Source: Corynebacterium kutscheri
Lineage (GTDB): Bacteria; Actinomycetota; Actinomycetes; Mycobacteriales; Mycobacteriaceae
Length of the DNA: 64,000 bases
Direction of reading: 5' to 3'
Assembly: GCF_000980835.1 (NCBI RefSeq)
Contig: NZ_CP011312.1
Coordinates: forward strand, 1,426,001-1,490,000
The notes beneath the pieces were generated by a model. It was not told the origin of the DNA and did not search any database. It worked only from the letters and a program-made list of their open reading frames with translations. Shown here piece by piece: positions 47,446 to 57,853 of this stretch. Position 1 is the stretch's first letter. Every line of letters starts with the position of its first letter. The translations under genes were made by a program, and so were the position numbers.

Positions 47446-48867
47446 TTAAAAGTCTTCGTTCTCCTCTAAATAGTTATCCGAACTTAAATCCCAATCCAGG
47501 CTGATAAGTGGGTCAGCCTGGCTAAGCTGAGGATCGTTAGCATCAAAGGTACGAACAATGCTTTGCGTGGTACTACGTGTTTCAAATCGAACCGTTATTT
47601 TGCCGTGTCCCACACCTTGAATCCAACCATGTCCATAATCTTCATGGTGCACATCTTGAGTGGGATACCACCCACTGAGTACTTCAGGCAGTTCCGCTTG
47701 AGTATCAATAGTCGTTGGCAGAACAGAAAGCTGTACCTGTGATTGCACACCTACTTCAAAATCAGAAGAATCATTGGTCTTTTCTTTAACCGATGCTAAC
47801 CACTCAATATCGGAAAATAACATGCCTTGACGTGCTATTTCCAAACCTGAGTAGCTTACCCCCACCAAGCGAATAGGACCGACCTCACCGGGATAGCGCA
47901 CTAACTGTTTAGCAATAAGCGACAAAACTGTTACATCATCGGTGGCGTAAGGCAAGGTCATCGAACGGGACTGGATACGAAAGTCTGCTGTTTTCAGTTT
48001 CACAGTTACAGTTCGCGCACCGCGACCATCTTTTAATAAACGTCGATGGGCTTTTTCCGCTTCACGTTGAATAGCTATATCGACCTGGGAACGCACAATA
48101 AGATCTTTAGGATAGGTGCGTTCTGAGCTAATTTGTTTAGCGATTGCGCGAGGTTCTACTACCCGATCATCTATTCCTCGTGCCATAAGCCAAAGAGGTT
48201 TGCCGATTGTCACCCCTAAACTAATTTCGACTTCCTTCTCGCTCATTTTCGCAAGATCACCGATAGTTTCCACCCCAAGCTGATTGAGCTTTTTCTTAGT
48301 CACTGCCCCCACACCCCATAATTGCCCTACCGGCAATGGGTAAATAAGTTCTTCATGTTTATCTGGTGAACAAACAAATACCCCGTTGGGTTTCGCTAAC
48401 TCTGAACCGATTTTTGCAAATTGTTTTCCAGAACCTGCCCCTATTGAAGCAGGCAACCCAGCTTCCTGATAAATAACGGCACGCAACTCCTCTGCCCAAG
48501 TACGTACCTCTTCTTCAGAAGCACCTACGAGTACCTCTGGTTCAAGAAAGCCCTCATCAATTGATATTTTTTCTACAACCTCACTATAACGCTCAAGGAT
48601 TTTAAAAATGCGTTTACTTGCTGCGGCATACACCGCATGCCGAGGTAGTACCGGCACTGCTTTAAAACCAACTAATGCTAACGCTTGATAGCTTGGCATG
48701 GCCGACTTCACCCCGTAGACGCGTGCCTCATAACTAGCTCCGGCAACAACACCGCGTCCATTCATGCCGCATACCAATACCGGGCGACCGCGTAAGGTTG
48801 GCCGGGTGAGCTGCTCTACGGATGTAAAAAATGCATCCATATCAATGTGTATAACCCAGCGCTGCAT
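47446..48867 (-). CDS. dinB: DNA polymerase IV (DinB)
   Basis: Y-family translesion polymerase. It has 473 residues from ATG 48867 (MQRWVIHIDMDAFFTSVEQL with the DMD metal site). KISIDEGFLE carries the second catalytic S-x-D-E. The palm/fingers (about 1-240) and little-finger (about 245-350) regions are followed by a C-terminal part of about 110 residues, longer than in E. coli Pol IV and common in corynebacterial homologues. The frame is open further upstream, but those codons (LIAPFLIF…) do not fit the family. Confidence 0.9.
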   Translation of the reverse strand: MQRWVIHIDMDAFFTSVEQLTRPTLRGRPVLVCGMNGRGVVAGASYEARVYGVKSAMPSYQALALVGFKAVPVLPRHAVYAAASKRIFKILERYSEVVEKISIDEGFLEPEVLVGASEEEVRTWAEELRAVIYQEAGLPASIGAGSGKQFAKIGSELAKPNGVFVCSPDKHEELIYPLPVGQLWGVGAVTKKKLNQLGVETIGDLAKMSEKEVEISLGVTIGKPLWLMARGIDDRVVEPRAIAKQISSERTYPKDLIVRSQVDIAIQREAEKAHRRLLKDGRGARTVTVKLKTADFRIQSRSMTLPYATDDVTVLSLIAKQLVRYPGEVGPIRLVGVSYSGLEIARQGMLFSDIEWLASVKEKTNDSSDFEVGVQSQVQLSVLPTTIDTQAELPEVLSGWYPTQDVHHEDYGHGWIQGVGHGKITVRFETRSTTQSIVRTFDANDPQLSQADPLISLDWDLSSDNYLEENEDF

Positions 48868-49345
48868 GCCACAATTATAGAACACCTGTGTGAAAATTAA
48901 GAATGGCGCTATCAACAATTTTCATAACAGATCGCCCGTTTAAGCTAGGGTTTTTACCTCAATATTGCGTTTTATATCAATTCATGAGGGCTTATTTCAC
49001 ACCAAAAAAATTTTTCCTTAAACCACACAAGCCGCCGTTTCCCCGCCAGAAAAGCTCTTAACCTGCGCAATTTTTTAATTTTAAACCTACTAACAGCACA
49101 ACGTCCCTGTCCCCAGTACCTAAAAACATAGACCTATTGAGCCTAGTTCGGTTAGATTTTTATAATGCTTTTCGACGGTTATCTCACTTTCAAATATCAG
49201 ATCATAAGCTCGTGAGTTTTCTACTAAGTTCAATCCGCTCACGTCGCAAAACATGTATAACTGATATGCTCGCTTGATAAATCAAGCGGGCATATCAGTG
49301 AAAAATTTATCTCAGCCTACCTCGGCATACAACGTCGAAATGCTA
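48868..49345. other. 478-nt intergenic region with a convincing hairpin at its right end
   Basis: No gene between dinB and ileS. At 49261-49298 CTGATATGC-TCGCTTGAT and ATCAAGCGGGCATATCAG form an 18-bp stem with one mismatch/wobble pair, 48 nt after the ileS stop, a likely terminator of ileS. The rest (48930-49250) shows only AT-rich sequence. Confidence 0.6.
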
Positions 49346-52300
49346 CTAAGTGTTTTTAACCAAGCTAGCCTTCACATCATGAAGAACATCATGAAGATCT
49401 TCTGCTGGCATGTCAGTATATAACTCAAAAACAGTTGCTAGAACCTCGGTCGCAATAGCGTCCTTATGGGTATCTGCCCAGGCAAGCTTTTCTTCCGGAA
49501 CATAAAGCTTAACGCTGATGCGATCGCTCACAGCAAAGCCTTCCGCCTTACGAGCATCCTGCAGGCCACGAATCACATCTGCTGCCCAGCCCTCAGCCTC
49601 AAGCTCTTCAGTTAAAGTCATATCAAGAACCACAATGCCTTCTACCCCATCAATCTGTTGGGTAGATTCCGGGTTAGCTGCAACAAGGCGCTCAGTATAT
49701 TCTTCTGGCTTAAGTTCAATGCCATCAACAATCACGGTTTCACCAATCCGCTCATAGTTGCCAGCTTTCACTGCTTTGATAACCCGTTGCACATCTTTAC
49801 CCAGTCGAGGTCCTGCTACTTTAGCATTAACCACCACCTCAAATTTGCCCACACTATCAACATCAGAGGTAAGAACAACATCTTTGACATTGACCTCATC
49901 TGCGATAATGCCCACAAATTGCGCTAAGCGCTCAGATTCTGGCACAGCCACCGTCAAACGAGGCAAAGGCAAACGGTTACGCAGTTTATGAGCTTTACGT
50001 ACCGAGCTAGCTGCCGAACATACACCGCGAATCTCATCCATAGTGCGCACTAATTCAGCGTCGGCTGGGAAATCTTCTGGATCAGGGAAATCAGTCAAAT
50101 GAACAGAACGCTCACCGGTAAGACCACGCCAAATTACTTCCGAGATCATTGGCAATAAAGGTGCGGTAACCCGAGTAAGGGTTTCCAAAACGGTATACAA
50201 AGTGTTAAATGCCTCTGGATATTGCTCATCGCCTGCCCAGAAACGCTCGCGCGAACGACGAACATACCAGTTGGTCAAAGCTTCACAGAACCAGCGCACT
50301 TCATCGCAGGCACGTGCTACATCGGTATCATCTAAATAGTTGCGAACCCGTGCCACCAAATCATGTAGCTTAGCCAGAATATAACGATCTAGTACGTCGG
50401 TTGAATCAACTGACCAAGTGGCTTTCTTTGCTGAGTACAGTTGTAGGAAGCTATATGCATTCCACATTGGCAATAACGCTTGACGCACACCTTCACGAAT
50501 ACCACGTTCGGTAACAATCAAGTTGCCACCACGTAAAATTGGTGAGCTCATCAAGAACCAGCGCATAGCATCCGAACCATCACGATCAAAGACCTCGTTC
50601 ACATTCGGATAATTTCCCTTAGATTTACTCATCTTCAGTCCGTCATTGCCTAACACAATACCATGAGCAACAACTTTCTTAAATGCTGGGCGGTCAAAAA
50701 GTGCTACCGAAAGCACATGCAAAAGATAGAACCAACCACGAGTCTGACCGATATATTCCACAATAAAGTCTGCTGGTGCATGGGTATCAAACCAATCCTT
50801 ATTCTCAAAAGGATAGTGCACCTGTGCAAACGGCATAGAACCAGAATCAAACCACACGTCTAGAACATCAGGCACACGGCGCATAGTAGATTGACCGGTT
50901 GGATCATCTGGGTTCGGCCGGGTGAGTTCATCAATATATGGCCGGTGCAGGCTGGTTGGGCGTACTCCAAAATCTCGTTCCAGCTCATCAAGTGAGCCAT
51001 AAACATCAACGCGCGGATAGTTTTCATCATCAGAGACCCATACTGGAATAGGAGAACCCCAATAACGTGAACGCGAGATATTCCAATCGCGAGCGCCTTC
51101 TAGCCATTTGCCAAACTGTCCATCCCGGATATGCTCTGGCATCCACTCAATATCCTGATTAAGTTCCACCATTCGATCACGGATCGCAGTAACATTTACG
51201 AACCACGATGGCAATGCCATATAGATAAGTGGCTCACCAGAACGCCAGGAATGTGGATAAGAGTGTTCAATAGTCTGATGACGAACTACTCGACCAGCAG
51301 CCTTTAGATCCTTAATAATGTCCTTGTTAGCATCAAAGACTAGTTGTCCTTCATATTCTGGCACCAAAGAAGTAAATTTTCCGTCCATATCAACTGGGAT
51401 AATGGTAGGAATGTCATACTTCTGACAGGTGTTCATATCGTCTTCACCAAAAGCAGGTGCTTGGTGGACAATACCGGTACCATCTTCTGTGGTGACATAC
51501 TCTGCTTCTACAATTTGGAAAGCATTCTCTGTATCCGCAAAATAATCAAAAATCGGCTTGTAGGTAGCACCAGCTAACTCTTGACCACTAAAGGTACGTA
51601 CGATCTCATAATCACCAAGTTCCTTGGCATAGGTGGCAACCAATGCCTCAGCTAGCAATACTTTCTTATCGACGATTGATTCTGCAGCGCCTTCACCAGT
51701 ACGAACCAATGCGTAGCTAACAGTAGGGTTGACAGCAAGTGCTAAATTCGATGGCAATGTCCATGGTGTAGTTGTCCATGCCAAAGCTAGCGCACCGACC
51801 AACTCCGGGTTTCCGTCAATAATCGGGAAAGTGACAGTGAGCGTAGGATCCTGGCGCATCTTATAGGAATCGTCCAGGCGAGTTTCTTGGTTAGACAAAG
51901 GAGTATGTTCTGCCCAAGAATATGGCAATACTCGGAAACCTTGGTAGATCAATCCCTTATTGTAAAGCTCTTTAAATGCCCAAATGACTGATTCCATGTA
52001 GGTGATATCCATGGTCTTGTAACCATTTTCAAAATCAACCCACCGAGCTTGACGAGTAACATACTCTTCCCACTCCTTGGTGTATTTCAACACCGAGCTG
52101 GCACAGTACTCATTGAATTTGGCCAATCCCATGGCCTCAATCTCGCCTTTATCGCGAATACCTAGTTGTTTTTCCGCTTCTAATTCGGCAGGCAGACCGT
52201 GAGTATCCCAACCGAAAACACGTGGTACCCGGTAGCCACGCATTGTTTGAAAACGCGGCACAATATCTTTGACATAGCCAGTAAGAAGATGACCGTAGTG

Positions 52301-52486
52301 AGGCAACCCATTAGCAAAAGGTGGGCCATCATAAAAGACATAGTCTTTAGTACCATTTCGCTGGTCAATACTAGCTTGGAAGGTATTATCCTGCTCCCAA
52401 TAGTCAAGCACCTGCTGTTCCATATCTGGGAACCGCGTGGAACCGCCAGTCATATCCACCTGTGGATAAAAACTACCAACAGACAT
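49346..52486 (-). CDS. ileS: Isoleucyl-tRNA synthetase (type 2-like)
   Basis: Charges tRNA-Ile. It has 1046 residues, longer than the bacterial type 1 enzyme (about 940). [16 protein letters not shown] holds the HIGH motif as [17 protein letters not shown] holds KMSKS. The length and motif style fit the eukaryote-like type 2, which is usually mupirocin-insensitive. The editing domain lies between the two motifs. AAGGAG lies 8 nt before ATG 52486 and is the target of the T-box leader upstream. Confidence 0.97.
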   Translation of the reverse strand: MSVGSFYPQVDMTGGSTRFPDMEQQVLDYWEQDNTFQASIDQRNGTKDYVFYDGPPFANGLPHYGHLLTGYVKDIVPRFQTMRGYRVPRVFGWDTHGLPAELEAEKQLGIRDKGEIEAMGLAKFNEYCASSVLKYTKEWEEYVTRQARWVDFENGYKTMDITYMESVIWAFKELYNKGLIYQGFRVLPYSWAEHTPLSNQETRLDDSYKMRQDPTLTVTFPIIDGNPELVGALALAWTTTPWTLPSNLALAVNPTVSYALVRTGEGAAESIVDKKVLLAEALVATYAKELGDYEIVRTFSGQELAGATYKPIFDYFADTENAFQIVEAEYVTTEDGTGIVHQAPAFGEDDMNTCQKYDIPTIIPVDMDGKFTSLVPEYEGQLVFDANKDIIKDLKAAGRVVRHQTIEHSYPHSWRSGEPLIYMALPSWFVNVTAIRDRMVELNQDIEWMPEHIRDGQFGKWLEGARDWNISRSRYWGSPIPVWVSDDENYPRVDVYGSLDELERDFGVRPTSLHRPYIDELTRPNPDDPTGQSTMRRVPDVLDVWFDSGSMPFAQVHYPFENKDWFDTHAPADFIVEYIGQTRGWFYLLHVLSVALFDRPAFKKVVAHGIVLGNDGLKMSKSKGNYPNVNEVFDRDGSDAMRWFLMSSPILRGGNLIVTERGIREGVRQALLPMWNAYSFLQLYSAKKATWSVDSTDVLDRYILAKLHDLVARVRNYLDDTDVARACDEVRWFCEALTNWYVRRSRERFWAGDEQYPEAFNTLYTVLETLTRVTAPLLPMISEVIWRGLTGERSVHLTDFPDPEDFPADAELVRTMDEIRGVCSAASSVRKAHKLRNRLPLPRLTVAVPESERLAQFVGIIADEVNVKDVVLTSDVDSVGKFEVVVNAKVAGPRLGKDVQRVIKAVKAGNYERIGETVIVDGIELKPEEYTERLVAANPESTQQIDGVEGIVVLDMTLTEELEAEGWAADVIRGLQDARKAEGFAVSDRISVKLYVPEEKLAWADTHKDAIATEVLATVFELYTDMPAEDLHDVLHDVKASLVKNT

Positions 52487-52792
52487 GAAAAAATCTCCTT
52501 ATACCTGCGAGTTTTAGCTTTCATTTAACTAGCTACTCAAGTGTTTAAGCAGCCATAACGCAGGGACGCCACCATAAAAAAGTAGGCGCGGTACCACCCT
52601 GCTTGAACTTTAAATGGTTGGTAAAAAAATTACCTTCCACTAAAGCTCCACTCGTCTTTATAAGGAGATATCGGTCTTACCCGTTCGGTTCTACTAAAGA
52701 AATATGAAAAATTCTTGTTCTTCCGAAGAGCTCCCCAGTGATTGCCGGATCATAGCCCAGATGAAGTTTACTTCACCTTCAGTGAGTATAGC
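52487..52792 (-). promoter_or_regulatory. ileS: T-box riboswitch leader of ileS
   Basis: Read on the minus strand, AGGGTGGTACCGCG (52600-52587) is the conserved T-box bulge, inside a stem closed by GCAGGG and CCCTGC. Stem I shows ATC (52742-52740) before ACTGGGGAGC, with TCGGAAGAAC nearby; ATC is an isoleucine specifier. A TATACT -10 candidate lies at 52790-52785. No T-run terminator follows the T-box fold; the leader runs to the AAGGAG of ileS. That fits the translational-control class known from actinobacterial ileS genes. Confidence 0.9.
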
Positions 52793-53062
52793 TTAGTTTT
52801 CTACTTCACTCGAATTGTTTATTACCGACTCACTAACCTCAGATTCTAATACTTCACCTTTTGTTTCCTTAGCATCTGGACGACGCAAGCAATACTTATC
52901 AATAACATCAATAACCAGTATCACTGCTCCAGCAAACACCGAGATCAATAACAACCACTGCCAAATATCATGTGTAGAAGTGACAGCTAACACAAGAAAA
53001 ACAAAACCCAGTGCCGCTAAACAAAGTGCTGCAATTAACACTGTACGAAGATCTCCTGACAC
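52793..53062 (-). CDS. Small membrane protein between wag31 and ileS
   Basis: A small protein with two hydrophobic segments and an acidic C-terminal tail (…KETKGEVLESEVSESVINNSS). The helices are at about residues 8-28 and 37-55 of the short form. An open frame runs to 53122 but would cross the wag31 terminator at 53071-53111, so GTG 53062 (89 residues) or GTG 53041 (82 residues, AGGAG 11 nt upstream) is likelier. A small membrane protein occupies this place in other corynebacteria too. Function unknown. Confidence 0.7.
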   Translation of the reverse strand: MSGDLRTVLIAALCLAALGFVFLVLAVTSTHDIWQWLLLISVFAGAVILVIDVIDKYCLRRPDAKETKGEVLESEVSESVINNSSEVEN

Positions 53063-53070
53063 CTTAATGA

Positions 53071-53111
53071 AAAAGATAAGGCCCCTAGGGCATATTCCTG
53101 CCCAAGGGACC
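53071..53111 (-). terminator. Intrinsic terminator after wag31
   Basis: On the minus strand GGTCCCTTGGGCA pairs with TGCCCTAGGGGCC (53099-53111 with 53080-53092) around a short loop, followed by TTATCTTTTT. It begins about 20 nt after the wag31 stop. Confidence 0.85.
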
Positions 53112-53131
53112 TCCTTCTTCAACGAAGTTGA

Positions 53132-54118
53132 TTACTTATTGCCTTCGCTAGGTGAAGCAAGACTACGCGATTCCAACTCTTCTAACTGCGATTGCAAGAG
53201 GGTCTTCAAACGAGTACGGTACTCACGTTCAAAGGTACGTAACTCGCTAATACGAGCCTCCAACGCATTCTGCTGCTGTTTAACAGTAGCCATAATCTCG
53301 GTGTGCTTCTTCTCAGCGTCTGCCTGCAAAGCGTTGGCTTTATCTTCTGCCATCTTAACCTGAGCAGTAGCGCGTGAGTTAGCCTCACTCAGGGTCTGCT
53401 CAGAACGTTTCTCAGCATCAGCAATCAAAGACTTAGCACGCGCATCAGCATCAGCAAGCTGCTTTTGACTCTTAGCGCGAGCATCTTCCAAGGTCAAACG
53501 AGCATTAAGTTCAGCTTCATTAACCTGCTTCTCGGCAGCAGTACGCGCCTCGGTAAGCATAGCCTGAGACTCGGCTTGTGCCTCGCTAGTAATCCGATCA
53601 GCCATCTCTTGTGCCATGCCCAAAACCTTGGCCGCAGACAGATGAGTATCCGCATTAGCAGATGAATCAGTTGCAGCAACTGCAGCTGGTTGTGCATTAG
53701 CAGCATTCGTCGATTGTGCCTTCGCCGCTGCCGCCTCGCGCTTTGCGGTATCTGCTTCTACGCGAGCAGCGCGACGCTCATTTTCAGCTTTTTCAACAGC
53801 CCTACGAGCTTCATTAAGCTGTGACTCATACTGAGATTTAAGCGACTCTTCGATCTGCTTACGCAGTGCTTGCTCATCAACCTTGTTGTCAACGTTTGGT
53901 GTAGTTACCGCCGGTGCGCCAGAACCAGCCTGCTTGAGCTCGGCCTGAAGCTCTTCAACCTGCTGCGCAAGATCATCGTTTTCTTCACGTAGCTCAGCAA
54001 TGGTCTCTTCGACCATGTCCAAAAACTGATCCACCTCGTCCTCAGCGTAACCACGCTTACCGATAGGTGGCTTATTAAAAGCGATGTTTCGGACATCAGC
54101 CTGGGTCAATTGCGCCAT
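53132..54118 (-). CDS. wag31: Wag31/DivIVA polar growth scaffold
   Basis: Binds curved membrane at the cell pole and directs peptidoglycan and mycolate growth. It has 328 residues from ATG 54118 ([20 protein letters not shown]). The N-terminal DivIVA domain (about 1-60) ends [20 protein letters not shown]; the rest is a long coiled coil (about 62-320) with a Gln/Ala-rich part near residues 133-160. The preceding in-frame codons (MKGRSP) come after the likely GGGAAGAAG ribosome site. It is the polar counterpart of SepIVA at 1096. Confidence 0.95.
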   Translation of the reverse strand: MAQLTQADVRNIAFNKPPIGKRGYAEDEVDQFLDMVEETIAELREENDDLAQQVEELQAELKQAGSGAPAVTTPNVDNKVDEQALRKQIEESLKSQYESQLNEARRAVEKAENERRAARVEADTAKREAAAAKAQSTNAANAQPAAVAATDSSANADTHLSAAKVLGMAQEMADRITSEAQAESQAMLTEARTAAEKQVNEAELNARLTLEDARAKSQKQLADADARAKSLIADAEKRSEQTLSEANSRATAQVKMAEDKANALQADAEKKHTEIMATVKQQQNALEARISELRTFEREYRTRLKTLLQSQLEELESRSLASPSEGNK

Positions 54119-54199
54119 GGGGCTTCTTCCCTTCAAGATTCATCTACATATGGATCATGCGATCCGTCATATGCCAGTTCAACTAATCACAATAACGCA

Positions 54200-54469
54200 C
54201 TAGCACTGGTAGGTCATTTCCCACACCGTGTTTTGCATGAAAGCCTCGTGATTTTTTACGCCCACACGACGCTCTAGGAACAAATCTAGCAGCATAAACC
54301 GTAATAAGGGTAAATTTTTAGCATCTTTTTGATTACTCAAGTCTAAAGAAAAACTTTTCCTATGACGCATACCACATCTATATGGCACCACCAGTTCTGG
54401 TTGGTCTTTATCGGAACTTTCAAAAATTCCTAGCACTCGCCAACTACCCGGTTCTGACCCTATATGCAC
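54200..54469 (-). CDS. Hypothetical protein coupled to yggT
   Basis: An 89-residue frame starting at GTG 54469, whose G is the last base of the yggT stop (TAGTG). It ends 81 nt before wag31. No homologous family recognised, and no membrane or signal segment. It is mixed polar sequence rich in Arg, Leu and Glu. The stop-start overlap and the lack of any other gene in this 350-nt gap favour a real gene, but it could be random open frame. Confidence 0.45.
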   Translation of the reverse strand: MHIGSEPGSWRVLGIFESSDKDQPELVVPYRCGMRHRKSFSLDLSNQKDAKNLPLLRFMLLDLFLERRVGVKNHEAFMQNTVWEMTYQC

Positions 54470-54765
54470 TAACTATTATAAAACACCTGAGCAATAACCA
54501 GCTGAGCTACATACAGAATAAGAAACAGAACCAAAACCGAGACATCTAAAGCTACATTTCCTACCCGCAACGGTGGAATTACTCTCCGCAAAGCCTTCAC
54601 TGGCGGATCAGTGACTACAAAAAGAGCCTCTGCAAAAATGATAAACCACCGAGGTGGTGTGAAGTTACGCGAAAAAGACTGAATCATTTCAATCAGAACG
54701 CGACCAAACAAAATAAACGTATAAATCTGAATAATCAGCAAAAGCAGAATAACGAAATTTGCCAC
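54469..54765 (-). CDS. YggT family membrane protein
   Basis: 98 residues with two hydrophobic segments (about 2-25 and 70-95) flanking RNFTPPRWFIIFAEALFVVTDPPVKALRRVIPPLRVGNVALD, written here across two sites: FTPPRWFI near 34 and VTDPPVKALRRVIPPLRVG near 50. The P-P-x-R and I-P-P motifs are typical of YggT/CcmE-neighbour proteins beside sepF. Its role in envelope or division is unproved. It lies between sepF and wag31, as in other actinobacteria. Confidence 0.9.
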   Translation of the reverse strand: MANFVILLLLIIQIYTFILFGRVLIEMIQSFSRNFTPPRWFIIFAEALFVVTDPPVKALRRVIPPLRVGNVALDVSVLVLFLILYVAQLVIAQVFYNS

Positions 54766-54804
54766 TGTTTTCTTTCTGTTGTTTGTGATTTAAAGCAGGA
54801 ATAG

Positions 54805-54860
54805 ATAAAACCGCCTCACCTATTAAAGCAGTTCACTGCTCTAAACGGGTGAGACGGTGC
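54805..54860 (-). terminator. Nested hairpin terminator after sepF
   Basis: On the minus strand CCGTCTCACC (54857-54848) pairs with GGTGAGGCGG (54820-54811), with a G-U pair, and an inner AGCAG/CTGCT stem sits in the loop. TTTTATCTATT follows. It separates sepF from yggT. Confidence 0.75.
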
Positions 54861-54992
54861 TTTTGTTCCACAGTGTACGTGTTACATCGTCATACCGTCA
54901 TACCAATGCAAAGAACAATCCATCACAACTAGATGTGAAACATACTTCTTAAGCATTTACTGTTATCAGGAACAATTAATGTGATGATGATT

Positions 54993-55424
54993 TTAGGCAA
55001 TACCAATACGAGCTTTGATTTCTTCAGTATCAAGAACAGCGCCTTTAGGTGCCAAAACAAAGAAACCTTTAGCTAATTTTTCAAGTTGGCCTTCAAGAGC
55101 AAATTTCAAACCAGCAGCAAAATCAACCATACGAGTCATATCCTGGCGTTCTAAACGAGTAATGTCCATAACCACGATATTGCCCTCGCGGAAACTTTCA
55201 CCAACACGGCGTGCCTCTCGGTAATGTGTCAAAGCAATAGTTTCTAAACGTGGACGAGCAGTAATACGACGCTCCGATTCATAGCGGTGTCCGTAATCCC
55301 GCTCGCTGAGATAGTCGCTGTGCACTGGCTCTTCACGATAGTACTCATCGTCTTCGATGTAGTCGGCGACTACGTGCTCATCGCCTAATCCGAAAAAGTT
55401 TTTAATGCTGTTTACTGCGGACAT
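54993..55424 (-). CDS. sepF: SepF cell-division protein
   Basis: Membrane-tethered FtsZ partner that replaces FtsA/ZipA in actinobacteria. It has 143 residues. An amphipathic N-terminal membrane anchor (MSAVNSIKNFFGLG) is followed by an acidic linker (about 17-50). The SepF core (about 58-142) contains NIVVMDITRLERQDMTRMVDF and KGFFVLAPKGAVLD. It lies in the ftsZ cluster, but the PLP gene yggS/ylmE that usually lies next to it is absent. Its target FtsZ tail is also atypical here. Confidence 0.93.
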   Translation of the reverse strand: MSAVNSIKNFFGLGDEHVVADYIEDDEYYREEPVHSDYLSERDYGHRYESERRITARPRLETIALTHYREARRVGESFREGNIVVMDITRLERQDMTRMVDFAAGLKFALEGQLEKLAKGFFVLAPKGAVLDTEEIKARIGIA

Positions 55425-55536
55425 TTTTCGAAAAGCTCTCTTTGTAGTGATTGGTATGTTTGTGGAATGAAGATCAACCTACTAGCTGGATAATCGCATA
55501 GGTGTAATTCTTCGGCGTGTCGGTTAAAAAATTCTG

Positions 55537-56253
55537 CTACTGGAGCCAAATAACTCCAGCTTGCCGACCCGTTTTCTGTTCTCGTCGATAAGAGAAAAAC
55601 TCTGGACTTTCAATTGTGCATCGTGGATCAGAATCAATAGCACGCACACCCAAACCCAATAGCTGCCGGATGATTCCACGACGGATATCGAGCCCATCTG
55701 TTCCCTGTTGAGTGCACATATGCGCTCCAGGCAACCGTTTTTCGACATCTAATGCCATCTCACGGGGAACCTCATAGCGCAAACCAGAAGCAGCAGGACC
55801 TAAAAGAGCATGAATCTGATGTGGCCGAGCACCCAAAGAAACCATTGTTTCTACAGTTTTACGCACAATTCCATTGCGTGCTCCCATACGTCCTGCATGA
55901 CAGGCAGCAATAACCCCAGCATCGGTATCGCTGAGCAGCACTGGAACGCAATCAGCGACCAGTACCACAAGTGCTAAACCCTTTGTAGTTGTAACCAAAC
56001 AATCAGTTGCCTCAACTGCTTGCTGCTGAGGGCGATCAACCACAGTGACATGCGCCGAATGAATTTGTTCCATCCAAACAAATGCCTCTGTCGGTAGTTT
56101 CAGAACCTCGGCTAATCGACGTCGATTAGCTGCTACTGCATAAGGGTCATCTCCTACATGATCGCCTAGGTTAAAGCTTTCAAACGGTGGCTGAGAAAAA
56201 CCACCTGCACGGGTGGTAAATACCTTCCGAACTGGACGTACTGTTACATCCAC
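55537..56253 (-). CDS. pgeF: Laccase-domain protein YlmD/PgeF
   Basis: A 238-residue DUF152 protein (YlmD/YfiH), in E. coli PgeF, a peptidoglycan-editing or purine-nucleoside enzyme. Metal residues are visible in [10 protein letters not shown] near residue 65, [17 protein letters not shown] near residue 98 and [13 protein letters not shown] near residue 116. The start GTG 56253 overlaps the last 10 nt of ftsZ. It lies directly upstream of sepF. Confidence 0.9.
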   Translation of the reverse strand: MDVTVRPVRKVFTTRAGGFSQPPFESFNLGDHVGDDPYAVAANRRRLAEVLKLPTEAFVWMEQIHSAHVTVVDRPQQQAVEATDCLVTTTKGLALVVLVADCVPVLLSDTDAGVIAACHAGRMGARNGIVRKTVETMVSLGARPHQIHALLGPAASGLRYEVPREMALDVEKRLPGAHMCTQQGTDGLDIRRGIIRQLLGLGVRAIDSDPRCTIESPEFFSYRREQKTGRQAGVIWLQ

Positions 56254-57452
56254 CCTTCAAGTCCTACATCATCGTCGTCGATTGGCTGACTTTGTGCCTG
56301 CCTCGATGAAGTCCCACGATTTTCTTCACGGGTAGTAAACATTCCCGAATGCGAATCACTGTAGCTAGAACGACTCGGTCGATCCGCTGACCAGTTACTT
56401 GTTTCCTGCTCGTGTCCACCAAAAAGGCTACGGGTAGGAGCAGGCTCTGGAGTAACACTATCAACCGACTCAGTCGTAGCTGGCGTGCTAGGTGCACTTG
56501 CCTGCTGCTGTCCATCAAAACCAGTAGCAATAACAGTAACCCGAACTTCATCACCTAAATTATCGTCGAAAATGGTACCGAAAATCAGGTTGACATCCTC
56601 ATGAGCAAGATCCTCAATCATGGTCGCAGCTTCATTAACTTCCATGAGGCCAAGATCTGAACCACCAGCAAAAGAAAGCAATACTCCCTTTGCGCCTTCC
56701 ATTGTGTTTTCCAACAATGGTGAGTTAATTGCCTCTTTAGCGGCCGTAATAACGCGATTATCTCCGCGCGCGGAACCAATACCCATCAATGCAGAACCAG
56801 CATCGCTCATTACTGAACGCACGTCGGCAAAGTCCACATTGATAAGACCTGGGATAGTAATAAGATCGGTAATTCCTTGCACACCATTATGCAGCACCTG
56901 ATCGGCAGCATGGAAAGCTTCGGCCATGGATAAGTTTGCATCACCAAGCTGAAGCAACCGATCGTTAGGGATAACAATCAAGGTATCGCAGACCTCACGC
57001 AAGGCTTCGATTCCTTCTAAAGCACGATTAATCCGTTTTTTGCCTTCAAATCGGAATGGCCGAGTAACCACCCCAACGGTCAGCGCGCCCATTTTCTTAG
57101 CAATACCAGCAACAACTGGTGCAGCACCGGTACCAGTACCGCCACCTTCACCAGCAGTCACAAACACCATATCTGCGCCTTGAAGCGATTCTTCAATATC
57201 TGATTTATGTTCCTCAGCTGACTTACGCCCCACCTCGGGATTCGCCCCAGCGCCTAGACCACGTGTCTCTGCACGACCAATCTCAAGTTTTACATCGGCG
57301 TCACAAAACATGAGTGCCTGCGAGTCGGTGTTGATCGCAATAAACTCAACACCCTTCAAACCCTCTTCAATCATCCGGTTAACGGCGTTCACACCGCCGC
57401 CACCAACGCCTACAACCTTAATAATGGCGAGGTGGTTATCAGGGGAAGTCAT
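56244..57452 (-). CDS. ftsZ: FtsZ tubulin-like division GTPase
   Basis: Forms the Z ring. It has 402 residues. The GTP signature [16 protein letters not shown] near residue 99 is intact, with [19 protein letters not shown] near residue 24 and the T7 region ([15 protein letters not shown]) near residue 203. A Ser/Thr/Pro linker of about 75 residues leads to the end [12 protein letters not shown]. The expected conserved C-terminal peptide (D-x-D-V-P-x-F-L type) is not there. Ribosome site GAAAGG; the pgeF start overlaps its stop. Confidence 0.97.
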   Translation of the reverse strand: MTSPDNHLAIIKVVGVGGGGVNAVNRMIEEGLKGVEFIAINTDSQALMFCDADVKLEIGRAETRGLGAGANPEVGRKSAEEHKSDIEESLQGADMVFVTAGEGGGTGTGAAPVVAGIAKKMGALTVGVVTRPFRFEGKKRINRALEGIEALREVCDTLIVIPNDRLLQLGDANLSMAEAFHAADQVLHNGVQGITDLITIPGLINVDFADVRSVMSDAGSALMGIGSARGDNRVITAAKEAINSPLLENTMEGAKGVLLSFAGGSDLGLMEVNEAATMIEDLAHEDVNLIFGTIFDDNLGDEVRVTVIATGFDGQQQASAPSTPATTESVDSVTPEPAPTRSLFGGHEQETSNWSADRPSRSSYSDSHSGMFTTREENRGTSSRQAQSQPIDDDDVGLEGWM

Positions 57453-57639
57453 AAGTTGGACTCGCCTTTCGCTTTAAAACAATTTGTCGTTACCTTCAGC
57501 ACCTTCTTATAACTTCTTCGATAAGCCTTTAAAGTGCTGCACTGCTTTCTATCTTCAATGAAGTTGGGAAAATTTTTCGTATTTTCTTTGCGGCGTGTCT
57601 CTACCCTCAACCTCAACTTTAGGGTTTTAACGTGCACAA

Positions 57640-57690
57640 ACATACCTGCTCAAAATTTGATAGCCCTATAGGTAGACACTATATGTCCAC
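57640..57690 (-). promoter_or_regulatory. Candidate ftsZ promoter
   Basis: The minus strand has TATAGT at 57683-57678, with a weak ATGAGG 17 nt upstream. It would give a leader of over 200 nt. C. glutamicum ftsZ is known to have several promoters with long leaders; this site is a by-eye guess. The remaining 401-nt gap has no gene. Confidence 0.3.
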
Positions 57691-57768
57691 TGAGTTTTCA
57701 CCTCATATTTACTTAAAGCTACCGCTATAGTTTCTTTATCCATAGCTATAATTTTGCACCATCATGCC

Positions 57769-57836
57769 CACGTATTTTTTTAAAAAAATACGTGCCGAGA
57801 AAATTTCCCAGACACGTATATATATATAAAAATTTT
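57769..57836. repeat. 26-nt perfect palindrome and AT-rich hairpins after ftsQ
   Basis: CACGTATTTTTTT followed directly by AAAAAAATACGTG (57769-57794) is perfectly self-complementary. A further ACGTG/CACGT pair is formed with 57816-57821, followed by TATATATATA runs. It could be the ftsQ terminator or a structural element before the ftsZ promoters. Confidence 0.5.
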
Positions 57837-57853
57837 TTGCTTCACTCATACAT

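Noticed and set aside
52815..53363. A 182-codon open frame across wag31 and the small membrane gene, plus strand
   Set aside because: Runs antisense through two genes and a terminator; no recognisable domain.
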